Origin: Macrosteles quadrilineatus
Taxonomy: Eukaryota; Arthropoda; Insecta; Hemiptera; Cicadellidae
Reading direction: 5' to 3'
Assembly (NCBI RefSeq): GCF_028750875.1
Contig: NW_026542594.1
Location: 1,240,001-1,304,000, forward strand
DNA: 64,000 nt
Of this stretch, positions 54,400 to 64,000 are shown piece after piece. Below the pieces are notes generated by a model. It ran no database searches. It was not told where the DNA came from and saw nothing but the letters and a program-made list of their open reading frames with translations. The first letter of the stretch is position 1, and each line of letters opens with the position of its first letter. The translations under genes were made by a program, and so were the position numbers.

Positions 54400-56104
54400 T
54401 CTATATATATAATACGTGAAGCCGATTTTTGTTAACGCAACTCCTCCCTTATTTGTGGACCAATTTCAACGTTTAAGGTGTCAAAAGATTCGTCTCAATA
54501 TGTTGTTTTGCAATAAGTTTTTAGAATTTTGAAATTCCTACTCTTAAGGGCGTGAGACCCTCTCAAAGGTTGATTTTTCCCCATAAGAAATACATAGAAC
54601 AAAATTAAAAACAAAAAACAGCTGTTTATAAAAAGAAACTCCTTTGCTTTTTGGGAGTAAATATTAATGTTTGTAATATTGAGTAGGTTAAGACCAAGTT
54701 AAACCGGTAATCAGTTTTGTAGGAAGAACAGAAAATACCTCAAGTTCAAAGAAAAAGTATCGAAAACGTGATTAGGAGACAATTAATAATAAGATATCTT
54801 ATGCGTATGAGGAGAGTAGAAAAAGAGAGGCCTGGTCTAACAGACACCCATCCAGATACACATTCACTTAGTGATATGAATAATATTTCACAGTTCTGCT
54901 GCTATACATCGATGGTTCTGCTATGCAACTCACTTTGGAAGTGAAAAAATATACGAAGCACATAATGTTGTCACGGTGGTAAAGTAAACTTGCCTAATGA
55001 ATGCATGCAAGAAATGTTTCCTTCTGACACAGACAAAACAAGATATTTCAAAACACTTAGTATAAACTATATTAATGCCTTGACTATGATGAGTTCAAGT
55101 AGTAAGATTATACCAAATCTTGGTGGACCTTTTGTTTTTATTGTTAACTTTTGTATTACTCGCTCTACTTCAATTGAGAAAAACGCAGATGGATTGTTTA
55201 CTTCTAGGTTATGTTGCCAGTTCCTCGGAAAAACTTATACAAGGTTTATTGACTGAATTTATCAACACAATCCAGACATTTCAAGTCAAAAATAAGAAGT
55301 TTCAACAACTCATTTGCTATTGAAAGTTTTAGTGGCAATAATAGACCAAACATAAGTGAAGGAATCAGTGTTTATGTATTCAACGATCGAGTTGTTACGG
55401 TCAATTTTATTTTTATGATTTAGGAAAGGCAAATAATATACGCTGTTCAAAAAGAGAATACGAAAATTGCTATCCAAATCGTATAGCTACAAGAGTTATC
55501 CAACCTATTTCGACAAATGAATCCAAACTTTCAAAACGTTGGGACAGGTATTTAGAGAAACTCCACTGAAAAACGTGAGACTGACAGACAACACGTTGAA
55601 ATACGTTAACCAACTTTCAATGGTGTTGGTGCTTTAGTCTATTCAAAGCAGATTATGACAGTCCTGTTGGCAAAAAATGGAGCACATGAAATGGTTGATA
55701 TCACCTCACTTTTCAGGGTATCCACGATGAAAATTCGTTTGACTAGGGGGATGTCTCAAATCAAAGAAATAAAATCACCCAACTTAAATTACTAAACACA
55801 GGTTATCAGTAGGCCTAAGGCAACAGTTTTCTTCAATTCTCAATGCTGGAAAAACTTTGTTGCAACATGTTAACTCGAATTGAAGCAGTTCGTTTAGCAT
55901 TCATTATAAGTTATCAATTAAAACTGAGAGCAGAAATATTGTAGGTGGACCTTGACGACGCAAACAGAGATATTTAAAATTAGTTTCTAACAAGTGTTTA
56001 AACAACTCTAAGATGTAGCTACAATTACTCGAATTTAAGCATAAAGTTTTTCTCGGCATTATGTTTCATACTGTGCGGCTCATTGAGCCGCACGGGTTCT
56101 CTAG
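54400..56104 (+). mobile_element. Young Helitron insertion, 1705 bp, absent from duplication copy 2
   Basis: Starts TCTATATATATAATACGTGA (TC at 54400-54401, host A at 54399). It ends GCGGCTCATTGAGCCGC (hairpin), ACGGGTTCT, CTAG (56101-56104), host T at 56105. Copy 2 reads straight through ACCATA|TTATCATG at 62876/62877. Insertion between A and T with no target duplication is the Helitron rule, and here it is shown by the paralogous empty site. The interior holds decayed Rep N-terminal coding. Confidence 0.93.
54880..55260 (+). pseudogene. Helitron Rep N-terminal region relic (in the young Helitron)
   Basis: Frames shift but the order is recognisable. ATHFGSEKIYEAHN (near 54925) is followed by a CCHGGKV-like block spanning 54966-54985 in a shifted frame. 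Then comes LPNECMQEMF, then YFKTLSINYINALTMMSSSS and GGPFVFIVN (55040-55150), which match the conserved stretch before the Helitron replication-initiator domain. The Rep HUH motif and helicase are absent, so the element must have been mobilised in trans. Confidence 0.6.
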
Positions 56105-56202
56105 TTATCATGTAATTTACAATGTGTATCAAAATTCCAATTCCTTTATAGTGTTTTCTGTTGTTTGGTTAACTTTCCTCTTTCATTTCAATTTAAAATC
56201 AA

Positions 56203-57132
56203 ATGCCACCAGTACGACGAAGAACTGTGAGTGGCTGGAGGGAACGCGAACGCGAACGCGACCGCTTGCATCAACCTCTCAATTGAAAATTTGATGGGTA
56301 CATAGTGGTAGTACCACCGTTGTGATAGTCCAATCTCGGACAAATGAACGTTAAATGTTTACATTGTAGTGGCTTACATATTTTTAAGCAAGAAAAGACT
56401 GGCCGAGACAGTTAAGTTTGTAGGCTACTCTTTGTTGCCATAAATGAAAGGTTCGTTTACCTCATTTGTGCAATTCACCACAATAAACTTCGGGTTCTTA
56501 ATGGAAACTCTCAATCTGAAAATAGGACTGTTAGACTTATATCCAGAAATTATTTGGATAAAGTTCGTCAATTCGGTTCTGCCTTTACCATGGTCAGATC
56601 CAAAGCTCATTAAGATGAGAAAGTTCCACAGGTTATCTACAATTTTAAGATCCGTGACACGTTTTACCACCGAGTGGGTCCTCTAGTTCCTCAAGAAGGT
56701 GATGATCCTGAATACGCACAGATATTTAAGTAAGTACGACAATGTCACTAGAACCCAAAGGAGAACTAAGCACAATTAAAAAAAAATGCAATGAAAACAT
56801 ATGCGGGAAATAGGGTCACAATGCCAACCCATTTGCAAATCTTTGAAGACTGTGGCAGACATTATGTAGGGACAAGAGCTCCGAGGAGTCAAGTGAGATT
56901 CTTATGTACATAATAAGAGACAGAAGAAGTGTCTTCCCTCGCTACAATGGTTCTACCTGTGTAGATTTCGCAGCAATTTCTAAAGCTGAAAACAAAGCAC
57001 CACCTGGCCAAATAAATCGTATAGTTTTTTCCAACACTAATAATATTAAACGCGTATCCATTATAGATCTGTCGTTAGATCCACTTGCTTACCCTCTTAT
57101 GTTCCCAACCGGAGACTTGGGTTGGGGCCCCT
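56203..57132 (+). pseudogene. Helitron Rep N-terminal (Helitron_like_N) relic, copy 1
   Basis: A plausible start MPPVRRRTVSGWRERER (56203) is followed by NLGQMNVKCLHCSGLHIFKQ (56332, the CxxC...H block). A shifted frame reads NYLDKVRQFGSAFTMV (near 56545), then FKIRDTFYHRVGPLVPQEGD (56640-56700). The frame 56892-57132 ends DPLAYPLMFPTGDLGW, the hallmark near the Helitron_like_N domain. Stops and shifts occur throughout. Frames on the opposite strand are shadows. Copy 2 carries the same relic at 62975-63893, with a 12-bp in-frame deletion in the RE(RE)n run. Confidence 0.75.
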
Positions 57133-57519
57133 AATTTAAATACGCCTAAAACAGAACACATCAAAGAAATAATTTAACAATGCTAGAATAAGAGTAGCTA
57201 TGGTTGGCGTCAAGAGAGGAATTGAGCTACATTAGGTCAAAAGCTAACTTTACAGTGTGTGGTTGACATCTACGTGCTCATAGAGTGCACCCGCCTACTA
57301 TACATAAGAGATAACCAAAACAGTACGAGAGTGAATGTAAATTTAAATATTGTAGATTGCTTTTATATTTTTTACATCATAATATTTTTATATTTCTATA
57401 ATCAGTCATATAAATTATTTTAGAGTGACTCTTTGATTAAGGTCTTGCTGTTTATGTTTTTTGTAAAAATTTTTAGAAAAGTTTCAGTTTTACTCGATTT
57501 CGAGCAACAGGTTATCTAG
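57133..57519 (+). other. 3' non-coding part of the older Helitron
   Basis: AT-rich, ending in the hairpin and CTAG terminus at 57519. The Rep catalytic and helicase domains that should follow the N-terminal region are missing, so the element carries a large internal deletion. Confidence 0.55.
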
Positions 57520-57665
57520 TTTGTTTTGTTATTTGTTTTTGTCCTCGTTTTAACGTAACGTTAAACGTAAAACTAGCGACTTCATTTTGATGAGCTCTAA
57601 AAACAAATTATTTAGTAACTTGAAGCATTGTTATACGCTAAAATGGTTATGAAGAAAATGAAAAT

Positions 57666-58054
57666 ACCTCCGCCTCAGCAAACCTGCAGACTAAGCGAAT
57701 TTATACTTGCCTGATTTGATTTTACTTAAATCTATTTCAATAACATTATGTTGAAGGTTCGCTGTTACAGGGAGGTTAATACAGTATATTTTTTAGAAAC
57801 ATGATCATAGCTAAGTATAAGAAATTTAAGAAATGTTATGTTTTTTGGGGTAAAAATGAAAACTAACAGTCTTTACCTCATAAAACCCTGTCCCCAAGGT
57901 CCGATCATGCTGGTTCGCGAACTAATTCAAGTTTATCCCAGCCTACAACGTTACTCCTACAGAAATTACTAAATTTATCGCTTTCACGGACACACACATA
58001 CATTATATGTATAAATATATATATATAACAGTTTGAACGAATCGTGTGTTTGGC
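57666..58054 (+). repeat. R1 repeat cut by the duplication breakpoint
   Basis: Starts near 57666 with ACCTCCGCCTCAGCAAACCT, followed by GACTAAGCGAATTTATACTT. It includes CGATCATGCTGGTTCGCGAAC and stops at GTGTGTTTGGC (58054), where the normal R1 text (CTCTGGGGACATC) is replaced by CTAAAGGACTAACA, the start of unit copy 2. Confidence 0.8.
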
Positions 58055-58520
58055 CTAAAGGACTAACAATCACTACTTTTAACATCTAAGAGAGGTTATG
58101 TTTTTCTTTTTAATCACTCATTGTCAAATATAATCAGTTGATTGGTGTCCGGTAAAACTCATTACAGGACAGTAGTAGGTAATGAAACCCCATTTGATTA
58201 AGCTGGTGGCAAACAGCTGTTTTCTGGACTAAATCCTTGCGTGGGAAGTCTGTTAAAACAGTAGCGTGGCGTAAAACAGTATAAATGCCTATCATCCAAT
58301 ATGAATAATGGTTCATAGTAGTTAAAATAGTTATGTAACTACGGTACTATTAAAGCCAATAATTCTTTTCGTCCAAAAAATCAGACAATTAATATATCTC
58401 TTAATACCTTCTAAATGACCGTGAAGATCCCAAATGATGTTTTAAGTTTACACATGGTTATAACTAGATAGCTTCTTGATTAGCATTGTACGTTTTATTA
58501 AATTTACGGAAAGTAAACAA

Positions 58521-59112
58521 ATACCCCCGCCGCAGCAACCCTACAGACTAAGCGAATTTCCATTTGCCTGATTGGATTTACACTAAAATGTCTCCTTAAA
58601 AATACCACATTTATTCCCTATTTAAAAAACATTAGTTTAACGAGTACTTACGTTTGATGCAACAGGGAGGGTAAAAAGGTGTTTTTTTTGTAAAATGTTA
58701 ATAGTTTAATATTAAAATAATGCATTTCCCAAATTTGATCAAAATATGATCATAAACAAGCAAACTACAACAGTTTACTTATTCTCCATAAGAATAACAT
58801 GGGAATTTTAAATTTACAGTTTTTTGGAATTTTCTCCGTAACCATTAGGTGCATAATAACGCTTCAATATACTAAATTATTTGTTTTTTTTAAGCTCTAC
58901 CAAATGGTTTGGAAAGAAAATGCTAAATTTTAAGTTTTTAGGGTCAAAAATGGGAAAAGCAAATTTTTGCTCCATAAAACCCCCCATAAACCCCTGTTCC
59001 CATAGTCCGATCATGCTGGTTCGCGAACTCGTTCGAATAAACGCAGATTTACTCGTTTGTACCAAATTTCATCAAAATCGGATGATTTTTGCTCGAGTTA
59101 TCGTGCTAAAGG

Positions 59113-59156
<44 letters not shown>

Positions 59157-59283
59157 GAATTTGAACGGATGGTGTTTTTGGTCTCTAGGGACCTCAAAAC
59201 GAAAAAGTAAATCGGTCCCTGGACCAGGTCTTACCATGAGTACTACGGTAATAGCTTATTCCCTATAGGGGAAATTTGCTAAA
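58521..59283 (+). repeat. R1 repeat (duplication copy 2)
   Basis: Paralogue of 50050-50812 with a few substitutions (for example GCAGCAACCCTACAGAC against GCAGCAAACCTGCAGAC) and a longer TA run at 59139-59156. Confidence 0.85.
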
Positions 59284-59329
59284 AATACACTTGAAACATA
59301 TATTTACACCTAGATTGTTAACTCACAAG

Positions 59330-59462
59330 AGGATAAATATATATAAAAGTTAATTTATACCAAGAATAAGCGCTTAACAAACCAGCAGTTTGCATTGGGC
59401 GAGGCGGTGAAGAATCACTATATCTTCTCTTCGCCGTGGCGAGGCACGGGCAGAACAGCTAG
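59330..59462 (+). mobile_element. Helitron 3' end fragment (copy 2)
   Basis: Same hairpin and CTAG|T terminus as at 50991; it ends at 59462. Confidence 0.6.
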
Positions 59463-59689
59463 TATTATATAAAAATGGTAAGTGGTAAGTGGATTTCGGT
59501 TGGGCACTCCAATCATCATCGCACCGATAGGCGTTAATAAGATAGTTCATTGTCAATAATGCATCTAATTGTTTGAATTGCAGATAATAATATTACATAA
59601 AATTCAATTAATTTAATTAGTAATGTGTAAAATCTAAATGTTTCTATACTGTTTCCAATATTGATTTTGCTTGTACTGCCCATGGCCAG

Positions 59690-59935
59690 GTGCTTGCGCT
59701 GCTGCTGGTCGTCGCCTGCTTTGCCGCAGTCGACGCAGGTTTTCTGGGAGGATATCATAGCTACCCCATCATCAAAAGCTACCATAGCTACCCCGTCTAC
59801 AAGAGTTACAGCAGTTACCCCATCTATAAGAGCTACAGCAGCTACCCCGTCTACAAGAGCTATAGCAGCTACCCCATCTACAAAAGTTACAGTTCACCGA
59901 TAGTCATCAAGAGCTACGGCTCAGGCTGGTGGTAG
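59690..59935 (+). CDS. Terminal exon of the secreted repeat protein (copy 2), no exon 1 of its own
   Basis: Base-for-base identical to 51219-51464 by eye, with the same acceptor CAG (ending 59689), stop codon and 3' flank including AATAAA near 60204. The duplicated unit starts in the middle of intron 1, so no TATA box or MRST exon precedes it within the unit; the nearest is at 45826. If the assembly is right, it could only make the protein by splicing from that distant exon (about 13.9 kb away, skipping copy 1), or it is silent. Identity of the coding part despite differences in flanking DNA fits either very recent duplication, gene conversion or an uncollapsed haplotype. Confidence 0.6.
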   Translation: MLALLLVVACFAAVDAGFLGGYHSYPIIKSYHSYPVYKSYSSYPIYKSYSSYPVYKSYSSYPIYKSYSSPIVIKSYGSGWW

Positions 59936-60835
59936 AACGTCACCACCAGAGAAATTGTTTGCCCAATTTCTTTATAACTTTAAACAACTAAATGCGTTTT
60001 TTGTCATCATGCCTTCATGTCAATCAACAAATGTTTGCATTTTTTGGTTTCGAACAGTTTAATTTCACACCAATTTTAAGTTAAGCTAAATATGTAAACA
60101 TGAAATTTGTTATATGTTCATTCTTTTTCCAATTTTCTATTTCCTGTATCTCTCACTTGAATCTCTTTAAACAAGTTCTAGTCTCATGATGTCTTATGTT
60201 ACCAATAAAATTCTAGTTATTAATATATTGAATTTCATCTGCTATACCCTCGTCAAAAATCATTAGTTATTTCGTAAATTGACTGCATTTTTTGTAGGTG
60301 CCTTAAGGTTGCAGTTAGTGGCTTTGAATAAATCATTGAATATTTTGACACTTCCTGAATGAATTACAGAAAAAGAAAACACCAGGCTATAGAATAGATT
60401 TTTATCTTGTAGTTCTTAACTAGCAATAGATTGATTCAGATTTGACTTTCGAGCAATTGATTGAATAAAAGTAGCACCTTCATTACGCTTCATGGAAAGT
60501 TTGTTCCCGATAAGACTTTTATGTTTCAAGACTTCCCCCACATTTTATACATCAAAACACGGGTCCAGACCCAAGCAGATGTGAAGTGTGCATATTTTTT
60601 TGCATTTCCCTATAACCAAATCTAGCGATTTGTAAAATATAAATTGCAACTGGGCGTATTTTAACGCAAGAGTGAAGTAAAGGTTAAAGTAGAATTATTC
60701 CCGTCTCGAAAAACGAAAATCGGTTCACCTAATGTTTTCTTTTTAAACTTGAGAAATATTACCGGTCAGACACGGATTGTAAAAAAATCAAAGAAAAACT
60801 CATTTGTTTTTCAATGGCTCGATTTATGGACTCGA

Positions 60836-61322
60836 ACAGTTAACTTATTCTCCAAAAGAATAACATAGACAATTCAATTTTACACCTTTTTGAATTTTTT
60901 CCGAAACCAAAAACCGTATTAAAAACGTCTAGGTTATTTGTCTTTTAAGCTCTTCAAAATAGTTTAAAGAGAAATTGGGAAATCTTATGTTTATTTTATT
61001 TACGTTTTAAGGGTCAAAAATGGGAAAACCCCTATTTATACTCCCATAAAACCCCGTTCCCATAGTCCGATCATGCTAGTTCGCGAACTCATTTAAGTTT
61101 ATCCCGCCCTACACACCCAAGCCAAATTTCATCAAAATCGGAAAGAAATCGTATTCATGGACACACACACACACACACATAAATATAAATATATACATAC
61201 ACAATTTGAAAAATTAGTCTTTCTGGCCTCTGGGGACATCAGAATTAAAAAGTAAATCGGTCATGGACCTAGGTCTTGCCGTGTGGCCAACGGTAATAAC
61301 TACTTATGGAAATACGCTAATA
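60836..61322 (+). repeat. R1 repeat, 5'-truncated (copy 2)
   Basis: Paralogue of 52372-52862. It has a shorter CA run (61160-61179) and an 8-bp deletion near 61303 (CTACTTATGGAAA against CTACTTCCCTATATGGAAA). Confidence 0.75.
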
Positions 61323-62329
61323 AACTAAAATTTAGACACCTTTGTATACAGTTTTGAGACAAACGATTATATTTCCCTTGACCTAAAATAAGATAATTTA
61401 TTAAAGAAGGCCTCCTCTATAAAAGGAGATGAACACAGTAACCAGGCCTTCCGCTTGTGGTAATTTGTATTCATCAATGGCGGTCGTTTGACATTTGTAC
61501 TAAGATTGCTAAAGGTATAGAACCAATGTTTCTGATAAACAATTTAATGTAATATGAGGCAAAGGGATTGTAGACCTTTCCTAAATGTTTAAATCCACAA
61601 AACATTTTAGGTTTTAGATGTTATTAAATTGACATGTAACTTCCCATACTATTATTATTTACAGTACCGAAGAACTTCTTAAGCCTGGGCTGCCCTTAAT
61701 GCAGACTTTCAAAACAAAATACTAATCGACTATCTAAGTTTTATAGAATTGGCACTTTTATTGGTAATTGATTTAATTGGTGAACTGCTATCCAACCACC
61801 AACATTTAAACAATGGGTATGTGGGTTTGGTTATTAGTAAACTTTATACCAACATCTAAACCAAAATTATCTCTTTACAAAGAAACGTGTTGATGTGTTG
61901 TATAAAGTTGGTGACATGAGGGCATTAACCTATTATGTTTTGACTGTCCAACGTTGAGCCCGCAGCATTGCTTGCGTAATTTCCGTAACTTGACATAAAC
62001 CTCTATTTTTTCAATGATTTAACTGGAAAAATAAAAAACACAGAAAACGTGTAAAACACAATATATGTAACAGTAATTATAGATTGTTGTTTCACCGAGT
62101 CTAAAAATAGCATCTCAGAAAAATCCTCCACCAGCGTATATGTGCAGAAACCAAGCGTAATTTTGCAAATATCCACCAAGCATGTTAGCAGGTAAGGTTT
62201 TCGTAAACAGTGATTACGTAAAATCTAGATTGTGTTGAAACCAATTTTTATACCATGAAGTTTGTTGCAATATTTGCATCATACTGATTTTTAACAGCAT
62301 TTAGATTATGTTCATTGTTTATTTATTTG

Positions 62330-62331
<2 letters not shown>

Positions 62332-62363
<32 letters not shown>
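62332..62363. repeat. (TA)n microsatellite, long allele
   Basis: About twice as many TA units as the paralogous tract at 53874. Confidence 0.9.
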
Positions 62364-62365
<2 letters not shown>

Positions 62366-62974
62366 GCAAGCAGTTTTCTTTTCACAGTCATAACGCAATA
62401 ACGGCTTGATGGATTTTAAAGTTTGAGGTGTCAAATTAAAGGTATTTTCACGTAGATGTGCAAATACGTCTCAGAATGTTTAGAAAGGGCACCACTTAAG
62501 TATACTTAAGGGCTAAAGTTTGGAAGGCGGCGCTATCTGTTGACATCTGATCAAACTCATTTCCCTTTGTTTACAAATAACATATGAACGTAGTTTGAAA
62601 TAGTTTTTAAGTTTAACCACAGACTGCAGAACTTAAAACTTCCAGAGCAAAGCTGGAATTTATATTTTGTTTCAATCTGTCAACTAAGTCTGGTCCATAA
62701 TTAAAAAAAGTGTTTAAGAATAAATATTTAATAAATATTTAATTCTTTTTGTCTATGGTTAAATTGATTTACCTTACATCGTATTTGACTGATTATCATG
62801 TAGTTAGAGTTCGATTTGATGAAGTGAATGTTTAAAAGTGATTATTCACAGGGTAGTTATCCGTTACATTACCATATTATCATGTAATTTACAATGTGTA
62901 TCAAAATTCCAATTCCTTTACAGTGTTTTCTGTTGTTTGGTTAACTTTCCTCTTTCATTTCAATTTAAAATCAA

Positions 62975-63893
62975 ATGCCGCCAGTACGACGAAGAACTGT
63001 GAGTGGCTGGAGGGAACGCGACCGCTTGCATCAACCTCTCAATTGAAAATTTGATGGGTACATAGTGGTAGTACCACCGTTGTGATAGTCCAATCTCGGA
63101 CAAATGAACGTTAAATGTTTACATTGTAGTGGCTTACATATTTTTAAGCAAGAAAAGACTGGCCGAGACAGTTAAGTTTGTAGGCTACTCTTTGTTGCCA
63201 TAAATGAAAGGTTCGTTTACCTCATTTGTGCAATTCACCACAATAAACTTCGGGTTCTTAATGGAAACTCTCAATCTGAAAATAGGACTGTTAGACTTAT
63301 ATCCAGAAATTATTTGGATAAAGTTCGTCAATTCGGTTCTGCCTTTACCATGGTCAGATCCAAAGCTCATTAAGATGAGAAAGTTCCACAGGTTATCTAC
63401 AATTTTAAGATCCGTGACACGTTTTACCACCGAGTGGGTCCTCTAGTTCCTCAAGAAGGTGATGATCCTGAATACGCACAGATATTTAAGTAAGTACGAC
63501 AATGTCACTAGAACCCAAAGGAGAACTAAGCACAATTAAAAAAAAAATGCAATGAAAACATATGCGGGAAATAGGGTCACAATGCCAACCCATTTGCAAA
63601 TCTTTGAAGACTGTGGCAGACATTATGTAGGGACAAGAGCTCCGAGGAGTCAAGTGAGATTCTTATGTACATAATAAGAGACAGAAGAAGTGTCTTCCCT
63701 CGCTACAATGGTTCTACCTGTGTAGATTTCGCAGCAATTTCTAAAGCTGAAAACAAAGCACCACCTGGCCAAATAAATCGTATAGTTTTTTCCAACACTA
63801 ATAATATTAAACGCGTATCCATTATAGATCTGTCGTTAGATCCACTTGCTTACCCTCTTATGTTCCCAACCGGAGACTTGGGTTGGGGCCCCT
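62975..63893 (+). pseudogene. Helitron Rep N-terminal relic, copy 2
   Basis: Same blocks as 56203-57132: MPPVRRRTVSGWRE, LGQMNVKCLHCSGLHI, FYHRVGPLVPQEGDD and DPLAYPLMFPTGDLGW. It lacks 12 bp (four codons) of the Arg-Glu run near the start, either lost here or expanded in copy 1. The disabling stops appear to be shared, so the element was already dead before duplication. Confidence 0.75.
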
Positions 63894-64000
63894 AATTTAA
63901 ATACGCCTAAAACAGAACACATCAAAGAAATAATTTAACAATGCTAGAATAAGAGTAGCTATGGTTGGCGTCAAGAGAGGAATTGAGCTACATTAGGTCA

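Larger units (their letters stand above)
53873..57519 (+). mobile_element. Older Helitron with Rep-region relics, interrupted by a younger Helitron
   Basis: The 5' part (TATATATATACGCAAGCAGT, then a TTTGAGGTGTCAAATTAAAG block) resembles the younger Helitron's 5' region. The 3' end is CTCGATTTCGAG, CAACAGGTTAT, CTAG (57516-57519), then T. Coding relics of the Helitron N-terminal region lie at 56203-57132. The 1705-bp insertion 54400-56104 splits it. In copy 2 the same element, without the insertion, starts near 62330 and runs off the window. Confidence 0.7.
49586..58054 (+). repeat. Tandem duplication, copy 1 (8469 bp)
   Basis: From CTAAAGGACTAACAATCACT (49586) the sequence is repeated from 58055 at roughly 99% identity to the window end (57239 matches 64000). 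Differences are point changes, microsatellite lengths, small indels and the Helitron 54400-56104, present only here. The unit begins inside intron 1 of the secreted-protein gene and ends inside an R1 copy. Confidence 0.95.
58055..64000 (+). repeat. Tandem duplication, copy 2 (incomplete at window end)
   Basis: Same order as copy 1: R1 (58521), Helitron end (59462), terminal exon (59690-59935), R1 fragment (60836), older Helitron (from about 62330) with Rep relic. It lacks the Helitron 54400-56104. The end at 64000 corresponds to 57239; about 815 bp of the unit would remain beyond the window. Confidence 0.95.
62330..64000 (+). mobile_element. Older Helitron (copy 2), 5' part without the nested insertion
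   Basis: Runs from the TA microsatellite (62332-62363) through the empty site 62876/62877 and the Rep relic. The 3' terminus is outside the window. Confidence 0.7.

Noticed and set aside
56425..56670. Minus-strand frame in the Helitron relic (and its copy at 63185-63430)
   Set aside because: The opposite strand carries recognisable Helitron N-terminal blocks in order, so this is a shadow.

Overview
The window is AT-rich eukaryotic DNA, almost certainly from an arthropod. An insect, possibly hemipteran, is my best guess, but the species cannot be fixed from the sequence. The signs are a small secreted-protein gene with a 4-codon first exon and a long intron, a BEL/Pao element, a CR1/Jockey-type LINE, Ty3/Gypsy relics, and many Helitrons. 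There is no operon structure and no bacterial-type gene. Most open frames are transposon relics or chance ORFs in repeats.

Layout. 0-3.4 kb: GC-rich degenerate repeats, an unassigned coding-like relic, and Helitron-like and satellite repeats. 3.6-12.6 kb: a broken BEL/Pao element on the minus strand, split by a LINE inserted on the plus strand (4029-7527), with a second truncated LINE next to its gag start. 13-16 kb: a LINE tail, a 1.45 kb foldback element and a Helitron end. 16.3-18.3 kb: a decayed Gypsy element on the minus strand lacking most of its RT. 19-30 kb: DNA-transposon and Helitron remnants, three 150-bp tandem repeats and a near-perfect 145-bp-arm palindrome. 30.6-32.6 kb: a 23-unit minisatellite of two unit lengths (78 and 93 bp). 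33-45 kb: a SINE, a recurrent unclassified repeat family (called R1 here), a Helitron-like element carrying about 14 tandem repeats, a TA-flanked MITE, and a 3.4 kb element with terminal inverted repeats and a 9-bp target duplication.

45.8-60 kb holds the only convincing host gene. A TATA box (45771) and a 12-nt first coding exon (45826-45837) are followed by a terminal exon (51219-51464). Together they encode an 85-residue secreted Tyr/Ser/Pro/Lys-rich protein built of 9-residue repeats, probably structural or cuticular. From 49586 a unit of about 8.47 kb is tandemly duplicated (second copy 58055 to beyond the window end). The second copy carries an identical terminal exon (59690-59935) but no promoter or first exon. 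Copy 1 contains a 1705-bp Helitron (54400-56104) that copy 2 lacks, with a perfect A|T empty site at 62876/62877. This Helitron sits inside an older Helitron whose Rep N-terminal coding relics are present in both copies.

The genes do not form a pathway. The picture is a transposon-dense region around one small secreted-protein gene whose last exon has been duplicated, either as a real recent tandem duplication or as two haplotypes assembled in series.
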